This document shows positions 12,208 to 22,487 of a stretch of 64,000 bases of DNA, piece after piece (position 1 is the first letter of the stretch; each line of letters opens with the position of its first letter). Source of the DNA: Nemertoderma westbladi (taxonomy: Eukaryota > Xenacoelomorpha > Nemertodermatida > Nemertodermatidae); NCBI GenBank assembly GCA_032718475.1, contig JAUCBJ010009136.1:207572-271571 (forward strand), read 5' to 3'. The notes beneath the pieces were generated by a model, which was not told the DNA's origin, did no database searches, and saw only the letters and a program-made list of their open reading frames with translations. The position numbers and the translations under genes were made by a program.

Positions 12208-13983
12208 TCATAAAAACCATAAGAGACCTCCTTTCTTTACTCCCATCTGTTTCGCAATCATTTTTGCGTCGCTAGCGTCCCGCACTAACGTTTCCATGGC
12301 AATGAGTTCCTCGGCTACCCGAGTGGCGATGGGCGACGCGGGTTTAACGTTCCAGAACGCGGCGCCGACCAGTCGCTTACCGTCGTCCACATAGAGTAGA
12401 ACGCCGGAACGGATTTCCTCCTCGGGAACCCGATCCGAAGTCGCGGAGGATTCGTATACCCGAATCTGGCGATCGGAACCCCGGAAGACGCCGTAGGAGG
12501 CGAACCGGGAGGAGCTCCGGCCGACCCCGTGGAAGGAGGCCACCCACCCCGGGAGGCCGCCGGCCCAGCGGTCCGGGGACGCGAAGGGGGCGCGGTTCGT
12601 GTGGCCCAGCATCGCGCGACCCGCGTAGGACCCCATCGCCGCGGATACCGTCTCGGATTCCCGCCGTCGTCGACCGTGCGTCGCGTCGACGAACTCCGCG
12701 ACCGAGCCGGCGACGAACTCGTCGACGCGACCCGCGGCCCGGAGGAACTCGTCGGCGACGACGCCGCCGTTGGCGCGGCTGGTCGTGAGTCCGGCGCGCG
12801 CGGCGAGCTCGGCGTTGGGCCGGTTGGCGTCAACCAGGACGACCGCGTCCACGGTCAGCGAGGACCCGTCGTCCATCGCCAGGCAAACTCGTCCGTCGTC
12901 ATCCTTCGCCACGCCGGACACGTCGACCCCCGGGACCACCCGGACCCCGAGTCGCCGATCCAACCCCCCCGCTACCGCGTCTCCGAGGTACTTCGGGAAG
13001 GTTTCCGCGAGGCAACCCGCCCCCCGGAGGATCTGGTAAACCCGCAGCTCCCCCGTCGCTCGTCGCCTCCCTTTGTTCCGGATCGCCGCTGCCAACTCGG
13101 TTGCCACGATCCCGGATCCGACGATCGCCAAGGAATCCACGCGATCCGCCAACTCAACGACTCTATGAAACTCCTCGATTGTCCGGAAGGTTTGAACCGA
13201 TTCTGAGTCCAACTGACTCGGAATCTCCGGACGAACCCCCGTTGCAATCAGCAGCTTCTTGTATCCCAGAGTTTGGCCGGTCTGCAGCCGAATCGATTTA
13301 GCTTCGAGATCTATGGCGTCGACTCGGCAATCGGTGAGTAAACCGATCCGTCGCCCCCCGGAGCGGCCCAACTCGGAGGCGTCGACGAACTCGTTCTCCG
13401 TCGCGAGGAAGGTCGTCCGGTTAACGAGGAACCGCGAGAGGGCGTCCTTGTAGGTGAGTTCGGAGTCGCCGCGATGCCCCAACCACAGCTCGTAGGAGAG
13501 CGGCGCTCTTTGGTACGGACGGACCGATTCCTCGGTTACTATGAGGACCGGGGCGTCGGCGCGATGGCGACGTATTTCCCGCGCCGCGCTGTAGCCCGCC
13601 ACTCCGCCGCCGATTATCACGTAGTCGACAAGTTCCGGGAGGTCCGGAACTAGTCCCGAGGAAACCTCTGTCTCCTCCTCGACGGGTTTAGTCGCCGCGG
13701 CCGCCGTTGTAAATCCGCAGCGGTATTTGGTCCACGCAATGCCGGTCGCCACTAAAGCGGCCAAGGCACCGGGGGCGAGCCATCCGGGTTGGTGGTTACG
13801 TCCGCCATGTATTAATCGAAGGGGTAACCATCGCTTAGTAGTAGACATGAAACGCAAACAGCCACGGTGACTACCGGTACTGATGTTTGCGCGATATTGT
13901 ATTTGTCGCACAGAACACACCCATTGTTTACTGGCCCTTCCCACCATCCATCTCGCCCTTGTCGATTGACTGAGAGATATCAT
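12208..13983 (-). CDS. aifm1-like: Intronless AIFM1-like mitochondrial flavoprotein (apoptosis-inducing factor family)
   Basis: This 591-residue frame is close to the family length (about 610). Residues 1-60 are basic and Ser/Arg-rich, like a mitochondrial presequence. Residues 68-84 form one hydrophobic segment, matching the inner-membrane anchor of AIFM1. The FAD-binding Rossmann motif GGGVAG is at 125-130, the RAPLS motif at 159-163, IATG at 246-249, a second nucleotide-binding motif GSGIVATE at 289-296, and an AIF C-terminal-type segment GVLLYVDD...FWNVKPASPIA at 527-553. Family members support respiratory-chain assembly and caspase-independent death. Several cofactor contacts are altered: Tyr164 replaces the usual Lys after RPPLS, AGS (425-427) stands where AGD is expected, and the HHDHA-type motif is lost. 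The frame is intact, GC-rich in an AT-rich region, and antisense to myosin VI. Met46 is an alternative start. It is likely a retrocopy, expressed or recently so. Confidence 0.82.
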   Translation of the reverse strand: MISLSQSTRARWMVGRASKQWVCSVRQIQYRANISTGSHRGCLRFMSTTKRWLPLRLIHGGRNHQPGWLAPGALAALVATGIAWTKYRCGFTTAAAATKPVEEETEVSSGLVPDLPELVDYVIIGGGVAGYSAAREIRRHRADAPVLIVTEESVRPYQRAPLSYELWLGHRGDSELTYKDALSRFLVNRTTFLATENEFVDASELGRSGGRRIGLLTDCRVDAIDLEAKSIRLQTGQTLGYKKLLIATGVRPEIPSQLDSESVQTFRTIEEFHRVVELADRVDSLAIVGSGIVATELAAAIRNKGRRRATGELRVYQILRGAGCLAETFPKYLGDAVAGGLDRRLGVRVVPGVDVSGVAKDDDGRVCLAMDDGSSLTVDAVVLVDANRPNAELAARAGLTTSRANGGVVADEFLRAAGRVDEFVAGSVAEFVDATHGRRRRESETVSAAMGSYAGRAMLGHTNRAPFASPDRWAGGLPGWVASFHGVGRSSSRFASYGVFRGSDRQIRVYESSATSDRVPEEEIRSGVLLYVDDGKRLVGAAFWNVKPASPIATRVAEELIAMETLVRDASDAKMIAKQMGVKKGGLLWFL

Positions 13984-14144
13984 TGCCGGTTACCCGATCA
14001 GCTACCGGTCTGCGGTCTCTAACACTGCCCGTAGTTCAGTACTGAGGTAGTTCCGTCACCGCGTCGTGTCTGGCTGTCTGGAATAATTGAATATACTACT
14101 GTCAGACTGTAGCGTAGCTTAGGAACATTATAGATAGCTGGATA
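13984..14144. other. 5' flank of the AIFM1-like gene
   Basis: This is the upstream side of the minus-strand gene. No TATA box or other clear promoter element is recognised. Composition drops from GC-rich to AT-rich within about 150 bp. Confidence 0.4.
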
Positions 14145-14202
14145 GGCCAAAACTGAAATAAAATGACAACTTGGGCCAAAACTGAAATAAACTGTCAACT
14201 TG
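14145..14202. repeat. Two copies of a 29-bp direct repeat
   Basis: ggccaaaactgaaataaa followed by tgacaactt occurs twice with a 29-bp period and small changes. From here to 14860 nothing gene-like is seen. Confidence 0.8.
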
Positions 14203-14863
14203 CCGGTCCGGTATGGTGGCCCATTAGAGTCACCAAATAATCTGGAGAAAAATCAGTGTAATTTTTTGATTTTACAAATGTATAATAAAATTAACCGGTA
14301 CCTTGCAGCCTTGCAACATACACTACCGGTATCCATTTTCATGAAAGCAGGAAATAACGATTTAAATTTCCCGCGGTTCTATCTTTGATTAAGCTCTTAA
14401 TTTCTCAATCAATGAGGCGTTTTCTGTTCTTCTAAAATGAATTGAGCAGCGCCGCTGTTTAATCACAGAATTTCAGCCTGGCCTGCTCATCCGTTTCATT
14501 CAAAATAAATTAAAGGGAACACAAGTAAGTTTCTTCACTACCCGGGTGGGGTTTATAATTATTATGTTGTTCTTAGGAATGGTATCGGTACTGAAATTAA
14601 TGGAAGTTGGTTACCCAACCCGAACCTCTTACTCCGATCTGTATGATATGTATTACCGATATAGCAGGGAACTCTCACGTCTAGCTCCAATGTCTTTCTG
14701 CAGGGTATAGAATTTCAATACATACCTCACATAAATGTCTGATCCATCCAATGCAATATCCCTTTTTGCCCTTTTAATGTCAACAATAAATTAATTTTCT
14801 ATGTGTCTATCCTATCAAACTTTCCGGTAAATAATTTAATGCATCTCTTTAAATTAAATATTT

Positions 14864-14955
14864 CTGTGGTGACCCGGGGGCGTACCCAGGTAATTACCCC
14901 CACTACCACCCCCCCCCCCCCCCCCCCCCCCCTTGGGTACGCCCCTGTGGTGACC
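14864..14955. mobile_element. 70-bp hairpin insertion with a C24 core and 11-bp direct repeats
   Basis: CTGTGGTGACC occurs at 14864-14874 and again at 14945-14955. The 70 bp between them start gggggcgtaccca and end ttgggtacgccc, which are inverted relative to each other, around a run of 24 C (14909-14932). Direct repeats outside inverted termini are the signature of a transposed insertion. No coding capacity. Confidence 0.7.
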
Positions 14956-15424
14956 TAACTGAGTGTGTGTAACGGAATATAGAATTGAACTTTTAACAGT
15001 TACTCACAGCTTTAGCGCCATCTATCGGCTATCTTTTGCAAGATAGAAACTGATATTTACATACTCTGGAAAAATATTGTTATATTATTATTTTATCCGG
15101 TAAAGACATAGATTCCCAAGCCACTACTGGGCGGGTTTCAATACCCGTACAATTAAAATACAAAGGAAAGTTTGATACCCTACGGTGGTGGTGAGAAACG
15201 GTCAGTTGAATTAGTAATAATTTAGTAAAATAATTTAGTTGTTCCTGTTTCCCTAACAAGTAACAATCATTAATTACAAAATTCTACGTTATATACTAAA
15301 ACTGCACTATATCCCTATTACGGCACCGTAGATATATGTAAAAAGGTAAAACAAGCGCGAAATCGCGGAGGCCCGCGTCTACTAAGTTATGAACCTACCT
15401 AATACAGTACCAAAAATAAGTAAC

Positions 15425-15500
15425 CGGAAAGTGGGATTGAACTCGGTACCTAGAGATTCCAAGTCCTACGCTTTAGCAACTTCGCCACTGCGCCGTATGA
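15425..15500 (-). other. tRNA-like sequence, probable tRNA-derived SINE remnant
   Basis: Read on the minus strand, GTGGCGAAGTTGCTAAAGCG resembles a tRNA D-arm/A box, CTTGGAATC an anticodon loop, and CGAGTTCAATCCC a B box at tRNA-like spacing. Acceptor and T stems do not pair well, so it is not a functional tRNA gene. The string GGTACCGAGTTC resembles GGTATCGAGTTC in the BEL/Pao LTR tRNA-like unit. Confidence 0.5.
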
Positions 15501-15545
15501 AGCCTTTTAAAACTAAAACCCAACTGGAAATTAACAACAACAACA

Positions 15546-15620
15546 ACGCAGTGAATACTAGAGTCTCGCTACGCGGACCTACTAACGGAGTGAATACTAG
15601 AGGTCTCGCTACGCGGACCT
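15546..15620. repeat. Two copies of a ~40-bp direct repeat
   Basis: agtgaatactagag followed by tctcgctacgcggacct is duplicated with a period near 40 bp. An (aac)n run at 15534-15546 precedes it. No gene. Confidence 0.75.
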
Positions 15621-15689
15621 AAAAAAATGTTAAAATGAAAGTAAAAAGGGAAATTATTTGCAAAAAAGTAATAAGAACGGAGATTGTCT

Positions 15690-15760
15690 TTCTCATCTCA
15701 CCACCGTTTCTCATCTCACCACCGTTTCTCATCCCACCACCGTTTCTCATCCCACCACTG
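15690..15760. repeat. 18-bp tandem repeat, 4 units
   Basis: The unit is tctcatctcaccaccgtt, with a ts/cs change (catctcacc to catcccacc) between the first and second pairs. A related inverted segment, ggtggtgagaaacgg, occurs at about 15190. From 15760 to 16045 the DNA is AT-rich and nothing is recognised. Confidence 0.85.
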
Positions 15761-16044
15761 TAATATCCTGATAATGGCCGCGTCCTGCAGTGTACCATGC
15801 ATGTCATAATTATTATTCATTAACCTGTGTCGATGTATGTCAATTTTTATCCAACTTAATACTAATTATCCTTTATTATTTGTTAAACTCACTTTTTTGT
15901 CGACAAAAAAAGTTATGTTCGAATTATAAAGTAATTTTAATGACATTAATAATATATTGTATTAAAGTAATAATATTATATTCTAGAATATTATAAGGTC
16001 CCACATTACTTATTTTACTATTTCGCTTTATTTAACTCACGATT

Positions 16045-16835
16045 GAAGAAGCTACGATGGGCGGCTCCTCACCTCAGCTCATTAGAACATGCTGCTTCTA
16101 GTGTTGGTTTTCTTTTTAACTCCAGAAAAACCAAAATTTTGACAGTTAACTTTGAAAGTCCTCAGTAAGTATCTGATCGGATGAGCATAAGCTCAAAAGA
16201 TGGTATGCTTGAGCATGTGGATGACTTCTGTTACCTGGGATCATGGATCCGGAAGTCAGGTGAGGACCTTCGAATACGTAAGGGAAAGGCATGGGCAGCC
16301 TTGAATAGGCTTTCCAGGATTTGGAAGTCACCGAGAATTACTCGGAAACTTAAGGTCCGATTATTTAGAGCAGCAGTAGTTCCAGTACTCCTCTATGGGA
16401 GTCCATGCTGGGCTCTAACTGCTGAGGACACCAAATCTCTGGATGGCACATTCACAAGAATGCTACGCCGGGTTCATTGTGTCAAGTACAATGCACACAT
16501 CTCCAACCAGACACTATATAACATTGGAGGTGTCTCATTGGTTCCCCCAAGCTTGACACTAGAATAAAATCACCTCCGCATTGCAGGACATTGCTTTCGC
16601 CGTGAGGACCAGCCAGTGCATAATCTTGTACTTTGGCAGACTCTTGGAGTGAATAAACATGGTGGACAGCCCATGACTTTCTTGAGACGCATCTTAAAGG
16701 ACACTGCCTTGAAGATGCGGATGATCTAGCAAATGTCATAGGTGATAGGGAGTTGTGGCGGTGCAATTTTTTCGTTAAGCCGGCACAGCATTCTTAAAAA
16801 TGCAGCTGCAATGCAGCATGCCGATCCTAGTAGTA
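16045..16835 (+). pseudogene. Truncated, broken LINE (non-LTR retrotransposon) ORF2 C-terminal fragment
   Basis: The fragment aligns with 62325-63090 of the longer copy in this window. It encodes the post-catalytic end of the reverse transcriptase (DDFCYLGSWIRKSGEDLRIR, then an IW.SPR...LLYG.PCW region). Breaks: TAA in place of CAA near 16165, TAA in the LEQN segment at about 16564, a 1-nt deletion near 16706, and a changed C-terminus. It ends with gcagctgcaatgcagcatgc and a short tag run, the shared 3' tail of this family. It abuts the 23-bp satellite. Confidence 0.82.
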
Positions 16836-16867
16836 GTCGATGGGCGATATCTATATTTTTTTTGTCT

Positions 16868-19800
16868 TGCTACACTCTCGAAATAATAATCGCTACACTC
16901 TCGAAATAATAATCGCCACACTCGAAATAATAATCGCTACACTCTCGAAATAATAATCACTACACTCTCGAAATAATAATCGCTACACTCTCGACATAAT
17001 AATCGCTATGCTCTTGAAATAATAATCGCTACGCTCTCGAAATAATAATTGCTATGCTCTCGAAATAATAATCGCTACGCTGTTGAAATAATAATCGCTA
17101 CGCTCTCGAAATAATAATCGCTACGCTGTTGAAATAATAATCGCTACACTCTCGAAATAATAATCGCTACGCTTTCGAAATAATAATCGCTACGCTCTCG
17201 AAATAATAATCGCTACGCTTTCGAAATAATAATCGCTACACTCTCGAAATAATAGTCGCTACGCTCTCGAAATAATAATCGCTATGCTCTCGAAATAATA
17301 ATCACTACACTCTCGAAATAATAATCGCTACGCTCTCGAAATAATAATCAATACGCTCTCGAAATAATAATCGCTACACTCTCGACATAATAATCGCTAT
17401 GCTCTTGAAATAATAATCGCTACGCTCTCGAAATAATAATTGCTATGCTCTCGAAATAATAATCGCTACGCTGTTGAAATAATAATCGCTACGCTCTCGA
17501 AATAATAATCACTACGCTCTCGAAATAATAATCGCTACGCTCTCGAAATAATAATCGCTACGCTCTCGAAATAATAATCACTACGCTCTCGAAATAATAA
17601 TCGCTACGCTCTCGAAATAATAATGCTACGCTCTTGAATTAATAATGCTACGCTCTCGAAATAATAATGCTACACTCTCGAAATAATAATCACTATGCTC
17701 TCGAAATAATAATCGCTACGCTCTCGAAATAATAATCGCTATGCTCTTGAATTAATAATGCTACGCTCTCGAAATAATAATGCTACACTCTTGAAATAAT
17801 AATCGCTATGCTCTCGAAATAATAATGCTACACTCTCGAAATAATAATCGCTACGCTCTCAAAATAATAATCGCTGCGCTCTCAAAATAATAATCGCTAC
17901 GCTCTCAAAATAATAATCGCTACGCTCTCGAAATAATAATGCTATGCTCTCGAAATAATAATTGCTACGCTCTCGAAATAATAATCGCTACACTCTCGAA
18001 ATAATAATCACTACGCTCTCGAAATAATAATCGCTACACTCTCGAAATAATAATCGCTATGCTCTCGAAATAATAATCGCTACGCTCTCGAAATAATAAT
18101 CGCTACGCTCTCGAAATAATAATGCTACACTCTCGAAATAATAATGCTACACTCTCGAAATAATAATTGCTACGCTCTCGAAATAATAATGCTACACTCT
18201 CAAAATAATAATCGCTACGCTCTCGAAATAATAATCGCTACGCTCTCAAAATAATAATCGCTACGCTCTCGAAATAATAATCGCTACGCTCTCAAAATAA
18301 TAATCGCTACGCTCTCGAAATAATAATTGCTACGCTCTCGAAATAATAATGCTACACTCTCGAAATAATAATCGCTACGCTCTCGAAATAATAATGCTAC
18401 ACTCTCAAAATAATAATCGCTACGCTCTCGAAATAATAATTGCTACACTCTCGAAATAATAATCACTACGCTCTCGAAATAATAATCACTACGCTCTCGA
18501 AATAATAATGCTATGCTCTCGAAATAATAATCGCTATGCTCTCGAAATAATAATCGCTACGCTCTCGAAATAATAATTGCTACGCTCTCGAAATAATAAT
18601 TGCTATGCTCTCGAAATAATAATCACTACACTCTCGAAATAATAATCACTACACTCTCAAAATAATAATCGCTATGCTCTCGAAATAATAATCGCTACGC
18701 TCTCGAAATAATAATGCTACACTCTCGAAATAATAATCGCTACGCTCTCGAAATAATAATGCTACACTCTCAAAATAATAATCGCTACGCTCTCGAAATA
18801 ATAATCGCTACACTCTCGAAATAATAATCACTACGCTCTCGACATAATAATCACTACGCTCTCGAAATAATAATTGCTACGCTCTCGAAATAATAATCGC
18901 TACACTCTCGAAATAATAATCACTACGCTCTCGAAATAATAATCACTATGCTCTCGAAATAATAATCACTACGCTCTCGAAATAATAATGCTACACTCTC
19001 GAAATAATAATCGCTACGCTTTCGAAATAATAATCGCTACACTCTAGAAATAATAATCACTACACTCTCGACATAATAATCGCTATGCTCTTGAAATAAT
19101 AATCGCTACGCTCTCGAAATAATAATTGCTATGCTCTCAAAATAATAATCACTACGCTCTCGAAATAATAATCACTACGCTGTTGAAATAATAATCGCTC
19201 GGCTCTCGAAATAATAATCGCTACGCTCTCGAAATAATAATCGCTACGCTTTCGAAATAATAATCGCTACACTCTCGAAATAATAATCGCTACACTCTCG
19301 ACATAATAATCGCTACGCTGTTGAAATAATAATCGCTCGGCTCTCGAAATAATAATCGCTACGCTCTCGAAATAATAATCGCTACGCTCTCGAAATAATA
19401 ATCACTACGCTCTCGAAATAATAATCACTACGCTGTTGAAATAATAATCGCTCAGCTCTCGAAATAATAATCGCTACGCTCTCGAAATAATCGCTACGCT
19501 TTCGAAATAATAATGCTATGCTCTCGAAATAATAATCGCTACGCTCTCGAAATAATAATCGCTATGCTCTCGAAATAATAATCACTACACTCTCGAAATA
19601 ATAATCACTACGCTGTTGAAATAATAATCGCTCGGCTCTCGAAATAATAATCGCTACACTCTCGACATAATAATCGCTATGCTCTTGAAATAATAATCGC
19701 TATGCTCTCGAAATAATAATCGCTACGCTCTCGAAATAATAATCGCTATGCTCTCGAAATAATAATCACTACACTCTCGAAATAATAATCGCTACGCTCT

Positions 19801-21950
19801 CGAAATAATAATTGCTATGCTCTCGAAATAATAATCGCTACACTCTCGAAATAATAATCGCTACGCTCTTGAAATAATAATCACTACACTCTCGAAATAA
19901 TAATCGCTATGCTCTCGAAATAATAATTGCTATGCTCTCGAAATAATAATCGCTACACTCTCGAAATAATAATCGCTACGCTCTCGAAATAATAATTGCT
20001 ATGCTCTCGAAATAATAATCGCTACACTCTCGAAATAATAATCGCTACGCTCTCGAAATAATAATCGCTACGCTGTTGAAATAATAATCGCTACACTCTC
20101 GAAATAATAATCGCTACGCTCTCGAAATAATAATCGCTACGCTGTTGAAATAATAATCACTACACTCTCGAAATAATAATCGCTACGCTCTCGAAATAAT
20201 AATTGCTATGCTCTCGAAATAATAATCGCTATGCTCTCGGAATGCTACGCTCTCGAAATAATAATCGCTACGCTCTCGAAATAATAATCGCTACACTGTT
20301 GAAATAATAATCGCTACACTCTCGAAATAATAATCACTACGCTGTTGAAATAATAATCGCTACACTCTCGAAATAATAATCACTATGCTGTTGAAATAAT
20401 AATCGCTACACTCTCGAAATAATAATCGCTATGCTCTCGAAATAATAATCGCTACGCTGTTGAAATAATAATCGCTACACTCTCGAAATAATAATCACTA
20501 CACTCTCGAAATAATAATCGCTACGCTCTCGAAATAATAATTGCTATGCTCTCGAAATAATAATCGCTACGCTCTCGAAATAATAATCGCTACGCTCTCG
20601 AAATAATAATCGCTATGCTCTCGAAATAATAATCACTACACTCTCGAAATAATAATCGCTACGCTCTCGAAATAATAATTGCTATGCTCTCGAAATAATA
20701 ATCGCTACACTCTCAAAATAATAATCGCTACGCTCTCGAAATAATAATTGCTATGCTCTCGAAATAATAATCGCTACACTCTCGAAATAATAATCGCTAC
20801 GCTCTCAAAATAATAATCGCTACGCTGTTGAAATAATAATCGCTACACTCTCGAAATAATAATCGCTACGCTCTCGAAATAATAATCGCTACGCTCTCGA
20901 AATAATAATCACTACGCTGTTGAAATAATAATCGCTCGGCTCTCGAAATAATAATCGCTACGCTCTCGAAATAATAATCGCTACGCTTTCGAAATAATAA
21001 TCGCTACACTCTCGAAATAATAATCGCTACACTCTCGAAATAATAATCGCTATGCTCTCGAAATAATAATCACTACACTCTCGAAATAATAATCGCTACG
21101 CTCTCGAAATAATAATCAATACGCTCTCGAAATAATAATCGCTACGCTCTCGAAATAATAATCGCTACGCTCTCGAAATAATAATCGCTACACTCTCGAA
21201 ATAATAATCGCTACACTCTCGAAATAATAATTGCTACACTCTCGAAATAATAATCGCTACGCTCTCGAAATAATAATCGCTACACTCTCGAAATAATAAT
21301 CGCTACACTCTCGACATAATTATCGCTATGCTCTTGAAATAATAATCGCTACGCTCTCGAAATAATAATTGCTATGCTCTCGAAATAATAATCGCTACGC
21401 TGTTGAAATAATAATCGCTACGCTCTCGAAATAATAATCACTACGCTCTCGAAATAATAATCGCTACGCTCTCGAAATAATAATCGCTACACTCTCGAAA
21501 TAATAATCGCTACACTCTCGAAATAATAATCGCTACGCTCTCGAAATAATAATCGCTACACTCTCGAAATAATAATCGCTACACTCTCGACATAATTATC
21601 GCTATGCTCTTGAAATAATAATCGCTACGCTCTCGAAATAATAATCGCTACGCTCTCGAAATAATAATCGCTACGCTCTCGAAATAATAATTGCTACACT
21701 CTCGAAATAATAATCGCTACACTCTCGAAATAATAATCGCTACACTCTCGAAATAATAATCGCTACGCTCTCGAAATAATAATCGCTACACTCTCGAAAT
21801 AATAATCGCTACACTCTCGACATAATTATCGCTATGCTCTTGAAATAATAATCGCTACGCTCTCGAAATAATAATTGCTATGCTCTCGAAATAATAATCG
21901 CTACGCTGTTGAAATAATAATCGCTACGCTCTCGAAATAATAATCACTAC
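16868..21950. repeat. 23-bp satellite, left part, about 220 units
   Basis: The unit reads cgctacgctctcgaaataat plus aat. Common variants are cactctcg, tatgctctcg, gctgttg and a 22-bp form missing one base before gctac. The array continues at 40027-41034 on the far side of the LTR retrotransposon and was one array before that insertion. Longer recurring variant patterns, such as the gctgttg and cgacataattat units near 21310, 21590 and 21825, show block duplication. Confidence 0.97.
21946..21950. other. 5' target-site duplication (ACTAC) of the BEL/Pao element
   Basis: ACTAC lies directly before the 5' LTR and again directly after the 3' LTR (40027-40031). Both copies are within 23-bp satellite sequence, and the satellite register resumes after the second copy. 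The exact length is 4-6 bp because the neighbouring bases are ambiguous; BEL/Pao elements usually make such short duplications. Confidence 0.85.
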
Positions 21951-22078
21951 GTATAGAATTATATTCCCTAAATGCCGTGGATTTTCAAAATTTTTATTTT
22001 ATTCGGATTAACTTTGTAAAGATTGCTTTGAGTTCTCATTCGTATTGGTTCTATCATTTGTACATCTATCGGTCAAGT

Positions 22079-22165
22079 GGTTCAGTAGCTCAGTCGGTAG
22101 AGCGTTGGAAACTATATGTGTAGTAGGTATCGAGTTCGAATCCTAGTAAGTGCGAATTATTTTTT
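22079..22165 (+). promoter_or_regulatory. tRNA-like pol III unit inside LTR U3 (A box, B box, T6)
   Basis: TAGCTCAGTCGG at 22086-22097 fits the A-box consensus, with a perfect D-stem pair GCTC/GAGC. AGTTCGAATCC at 22133-22143 fits the B box with one mismatch. A 35-nt gap separates them, as in tRNAs, and a T6 run at 22160-22165 would end pol III transcription. The acceptor and anticodon stems do not pair, so this is a tRNA-like promoter and not a tRNA gene. It is preserved in the 3' LTR. Confidence 0.6.
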
Positions 22166-22222
22166 GTACAGAATTTCAACTCGTTTAAATTAACCGCTAC
22201 AAATTAATTGCATTTGTCTGTA

Positions 22223-22395
22223 CCAATGAGATTGTAGTTATTTTATTGTAACCAATGTCGTGCAAGTTATATATTAGCTGGACCAATAGCTATCTTTAAA
22301 ACCTTGTTAGAACCCATAGAACAATCGAGAATTTTCTCGATTGATTGCGGCACAAATTTGCTATAAAAAGGTGCGATTTGTTCATTAGTTATATA
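22223..22395 (+). promoter_or_regulatory. Pol II promoter of the 5' LTR
   Basis: CCAAT boxes lie at 22223, 22252 and 22283. A perfect palindrome, CAATCGAGAA-TT-TTCTCGATTG, at 22322-22343 contains the heat-shock-type pair GAAnnTTC. A TATA box, TATAAAAAG, is at 22362-22370. Transcription should begin some 30 nt further on, near 22392-22403 (initiator-like TCAGTT). Use in vivo is inferred. Confidence 0.75.
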
Positions 22396-22481
22396 TATTC
22401 TCTCAGTTATTCAGTTATCTGATATTTGTTTATTCTGTCATTAGTTTTCAGATTACATTGTATTATAATTATATCTTCTGT

Positions 22482-22487
22482 AATAAA
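22482..22487 (+). terminator. LTR polyadenylation signal (AATAAA)
   Basis: AATAAA lies about 90 nt after the predicted start and is followed by a T-rich stretch. It is the natural R-region poly(A) signal, repeated at 38671-38676 in the 3' LTR. Confidence 0.7.

Noticed and set aside
12315-13453. Several ORFs on both strands within the AIFM1-like gene
   Set aside because: Shadows of a GC-rich coding sequence. Only the 591-codon minus frame has family motifs.
12208-13983. Bacterial contamination or horizontal transfer as the source of the GC-rich gene
   Set aside because: The protein has a mitochondrial presequence, membrane anchor and AIF-type C-terminal segment of animal AIFM1, and the flanks are continuous with host repeats. 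A retrocopy is simpler.
22079-22153. Functional tRNA gene in the LTR
   Set aside because: The D-arm and B box fit, but the acceptor, anticodon and T stems do not pair.
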